A DNA stretch of 7,105 nt, from positions 1-7,105 of the forward strand of contig JAJCYJ010000262.1 in the NCBI GenBank assembly GCA_029262975.1. Reading direction: 5' to 3'. Below are positions 6,401 through 7,105 of this stretch, piece by piece. Numbering within the stretch: the stretch's first letter is position 1; each line of letters starts with the position of its first letter. Position numbers and translations under genes: made by a program. This stretch comes from Saprospiraceae bacterium. GTDB taxonomy: Bacteria; Bacteroidota; Bacteroidia; Chitinophagales; Saprospiraceae. The notes beneath the pieces were generated by a model, which was given only the letters and a program-made list of their open reading frames with translations, made no database searches and was not told the DNA's origin.

Positions 6401-7105
6401 CGCAGGCCAATAACCATACCTTTGACAAGGCCTAGAGTAGGATTTCCTTTAATCTTTACTCTTGCACTCGGATTTTCTGGATGGCCACCTTCCAGGGTAT
6501 AGACTATAAGTGCTGATGAGTCCCTGTTATTCCGTTCTCTTTTTACATCTGTAAATAGAGACAACGGAAAGTCAATCTTATTCTCAATTTTCCATACTTC
6601 TTCTGCATAAGCTTCGAAGTTTGCCACCGCACTGGAATCTCCTCCACCCATTAAAAACTGGTTAGCGATCATGCTATCAGAAAAGCTTAATGGTATCTCG
6701 TATTCATAGTAGTTATCGGTAAAATCCTTCCCAATTCTCACAAATACCGACAAATCACCATCATCCAGAGGTATTTCATTTTCTTCCGCATGGACAAACA
6801 TCTGGAGTCTGTCAAATCTTCTTACATCTAACCTGGTCAACTTTGAGATCATCACTTCACATGCATCTGGCAAATCACAAGTACGCAACGCTATTGAGTT
6901 TTCATCTTGAAGAACATTAGAAAATGTCGAGAAAATTCTTTCTTCTTTGATGCCTTTGGGTCGAACATAACCAAAAGGTTTTTTATTAGTGTTTTCTTGA
7001 ACACCGACTTCATTGACAACAAATTTGACATCCGTACCACAAGATTCTTCAATTTCGAGTCTTCTCCATTGATTCCGAACCATTTCAAATTCTGCAAGCC
7101 TGAAT
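3475..7105 (-). CDS. sprA: SprA, T9SS outer-membrane translocon / gliding motility protein, C-terminal half; 5' end outside window
   Basis: The frame is open from the right edge to the stop at 3475-3477 and gives 1209 residues. SprA proteins have about 2,400 (F. johnsoniae), so roughly the N-terminal half is missing. SprA forms a giant 36-strand beta barrel in the outer membrane that carries folded T9SS cargo to the surface. Family blocks recognised in order are: RLAEFEMVRNQWRR at the right edge (7061-7102); VWVNELRLQGLDNRGGIAALA (about 6302-6364), followed by a DLGNVTASFNY strand; FNFNPVPSSFLFNTQIQR (about 5670-5725); LSYTLPLKYFPGLDWITAQAQYNGDYTWNAGSL (about 5190-5295); a PGYTKVPKFFGLSGGDPGWGFVLGSQPDL segment (about 4820-4905); and the C-terminal NRLEFAFDMQFRDDVSFIHEL to GGITARFVLD. 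Alternating polar/hydrophobic strands run throughout. Two charged low-complexity segments interrupt the barrel sequence (listed separately). The ATG at 7081-7083 is internal: the seven preceding codons continue the conserved FRLAEFEM block. The peptidase gene follows 57 bp after the stop. Confidence 0.95.
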   Translation of the reverse strand, partial: FRLAEFEMVRNQWRRLEIEESCGTDVKFVVNEVGVQENTNKKPFGYVRPKGIKEERIFSTFSNVLQDENSIALRTCDLPDACEVMISKLTRLDVRRFDRLQMFVHAEENEIPLDDGDLSVFVRIGKDFTDNYYEYEIPLSFSDSMIANQFLMGGGDSSAVANFEAYAEEVWKIENKIDFPLSLFTDVKRERNNRDSSALIVYTLEGGHPENPSARVKIKGNPTLGLVKGMVIGLRNTSDMEEEVCAEVWVNELRLQGLDNRGGIAALARADIQLADLGNVTASFNYNSIGWGQIDEQLQERSFEKITEFDVATNLELGKFTPSKWGLRIPFYYQYAKTISTPEFDPLELDLTKDQLLENPNLTDNERTDIVERQNDITTISTYNFTNVRKERTGDKSPKPWDIANLSASYSFSRTKHHDEIIKEEVTDDQRGELVYSYNANAKPIQPFKNIKPKALRFIKEFNFNPVPSSFLFNTQIQRYKSSRLFRLPDPAEGFEYVFDDQRFTWNRNYSLSWDLAKSLKLNFDASATAVVDELKQVGVAPTAAERKWKDENGREVPQGFDPDDPNAPRFTQLVNENPGFPGEYLNDNLQNFGRMKLYNQGISLSYTLPLKYFPGLDWITAQAQYNGDYTWNAGSLTAQDLGNIIQNTQRKTVRATFDFEKLYEKIGYLKRLEGKNRRATRARSRTRTTGAEEEEQQDKSSQPASTIEKILLRPFLAIRELKFNYSEDMSTTIPGYTKVPKFFGLSGGDPGWGFVLGSQPDLTKFFEERATARGADGIITTSNLQNQQVIQNNSQSYEADIEIEPWNGFSIDIDFSKKYTQNHSEYFINTSQTEDLNFEQLTKREFGSYEISFIALNTLWDSDIDGLFNRFDENRKAISLRLPNNTSAPHEKDLGYQSGYGRQHVDVLIPAFIAAYTNDDPNTIDLDFRKKVSSRGYIPKPNWNLRYNGLSKLPWFKDIFSSISINHSYKNTLSVNSFESDLQYKEDRAYFIDPEQSSGNYFARFEVPEIVINEQFQPIIGVDIKTHSDLTLRAEYVKTRNLRLSTSLAQLTEGRSTSYTMGLGWIFQNVNIGFLTGNKKKRSNRRSRNEDPDNLDDTEPEEDPGDDPAGGRGVNAGGVNNETNRLEFAFDMQFRDDVSFIHELGDGSSSEPTRGTKTFTMSPQINYDVNKNFILSFFLEYSTTKPYLSTAYPITNINGGITARFVLD
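3739..3867 (-). other. Charged low-complexity segment in SprA, basic then acidic then Gly/Asn-rich
   Basis: These 43 codons begin with KKKRSNRRSR, continue with an Asp/Glu/Pro-rich run (NEDPDNLDDTEPEEDPGDDP), and end with a Gly/Asn linker. The segment sits between a barrel strand (VNIGFLTGN) and the conserved C-terminal strands beginning NRLEFAFDMQF. Such a sequence is expected to be a disordered loop between two strands. The Asp-rich part could bind calcium loosely, but it shows no regular TSP3-type repeat. Confidence 0.7.
4984..5079 (-). other. Charged low-complexity segment in SprA, Arg-rich then poly-Glu
   Basis: These 32 codons open with an Arg block (KNRRATRARSRTRT), pass to EEEEQQDK, and end in a Ser/Gln/Pro/Ala linker. 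The segment follows the conserved FEKLYEKIGYLKRLEG block and precedes the next strand region, IEKILLRPFLAIRELKFNYSED. A disordered loop on one face of the barrel is the likely interpretation. Its order of charges, basic first and acidic second, is the same as in the segment at 3739-3867. Confidence 0.65.

Noticed and set aside
3475..7083. A complete 1202-residue protein starting at the ATG at 7081-7083
   Set aside because: The same frame stays open to the right edge and the residues before the Met (FRLAEFE) belong to the conserved SprA block, so the gene is a 5'-truncated sprA and not a complete short protein.
1..7105. tRNA/rRNA genes, CRISPR arrays, insertion sequences, attachment sites or a defence-type system
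   Set aside because: Nearly all the window is accounted for by four protein genes of known families. No spaced direct repeats, terminal inverted repeats, transposase or tRNA-like sequence was seen.

Overview
The window looks like chromosomal DNA of a member of the Bacteroidota. The strongest reason is the long minus-strand gene that fills its right half: it is the C-terminal half of SprA, the outer-membrane channel of the type IX secretion system (T9SS), which is known only from this phylum. Supporting signs are AT-rich DNA, no clear Shine-Dalgarno sequences ahead of the starts, and an exact match to the Bacteroidota -7 promoter box (TAnnTTTG) upstream of the peptidase gene. The sequence does not allow a genus to be named.

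Layout from left to right: (1) 1-1070, minus strand: the N-terminal 356 residues of a multi-spanning GT-C glycosyltransferase of the TMTC / DUF1736 type, cut off at the left edge and with no ATG available as its start. (2) 1071-1149: a short AT-rich divergent intergenic region. (3) 1150-1764, plus strand: a compact AlkA-type DNA-3-methyladenine glycosylase with its helix-hairpin-helix and catalytic Asp intact. (4) 1777-3417, minus strand: a secreted M1-family zinc metallopeptidase with complete GMEHQ, HEAGH and distal Glu motifs. It converges on the glycosylase with only 12 bp between the stop codons. (5) 3475-7105, minus strand: the sprA C-terminal half, running off the right edge. It is followed 57 bp later, in the same direction, by the peptidase gene.

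The genes do not form one evident pathway. SprA and the M1 peptidase are co-directional and both act outside the cytoplasm: SprA is the T9SS translocon, and the peptidase has a Sec signal peptide but no recognisable T9SS C-terminal sorting domain. The glycosylase repairs alkylated DNA. The glycosyltransferase probably mannosylates or otherwise glycosylates something at the membrane. There is no gene-free stretch above 80 bp, and I see no RNA gene, mobile element, CRISPR array or long repeat. I looked for a new system and did not find one. The most notable points are the two charged basic-then-acidic segments inside SprA, the non-ATG start of the glycosyltransferase, and the sprA-peptidase adjacency.
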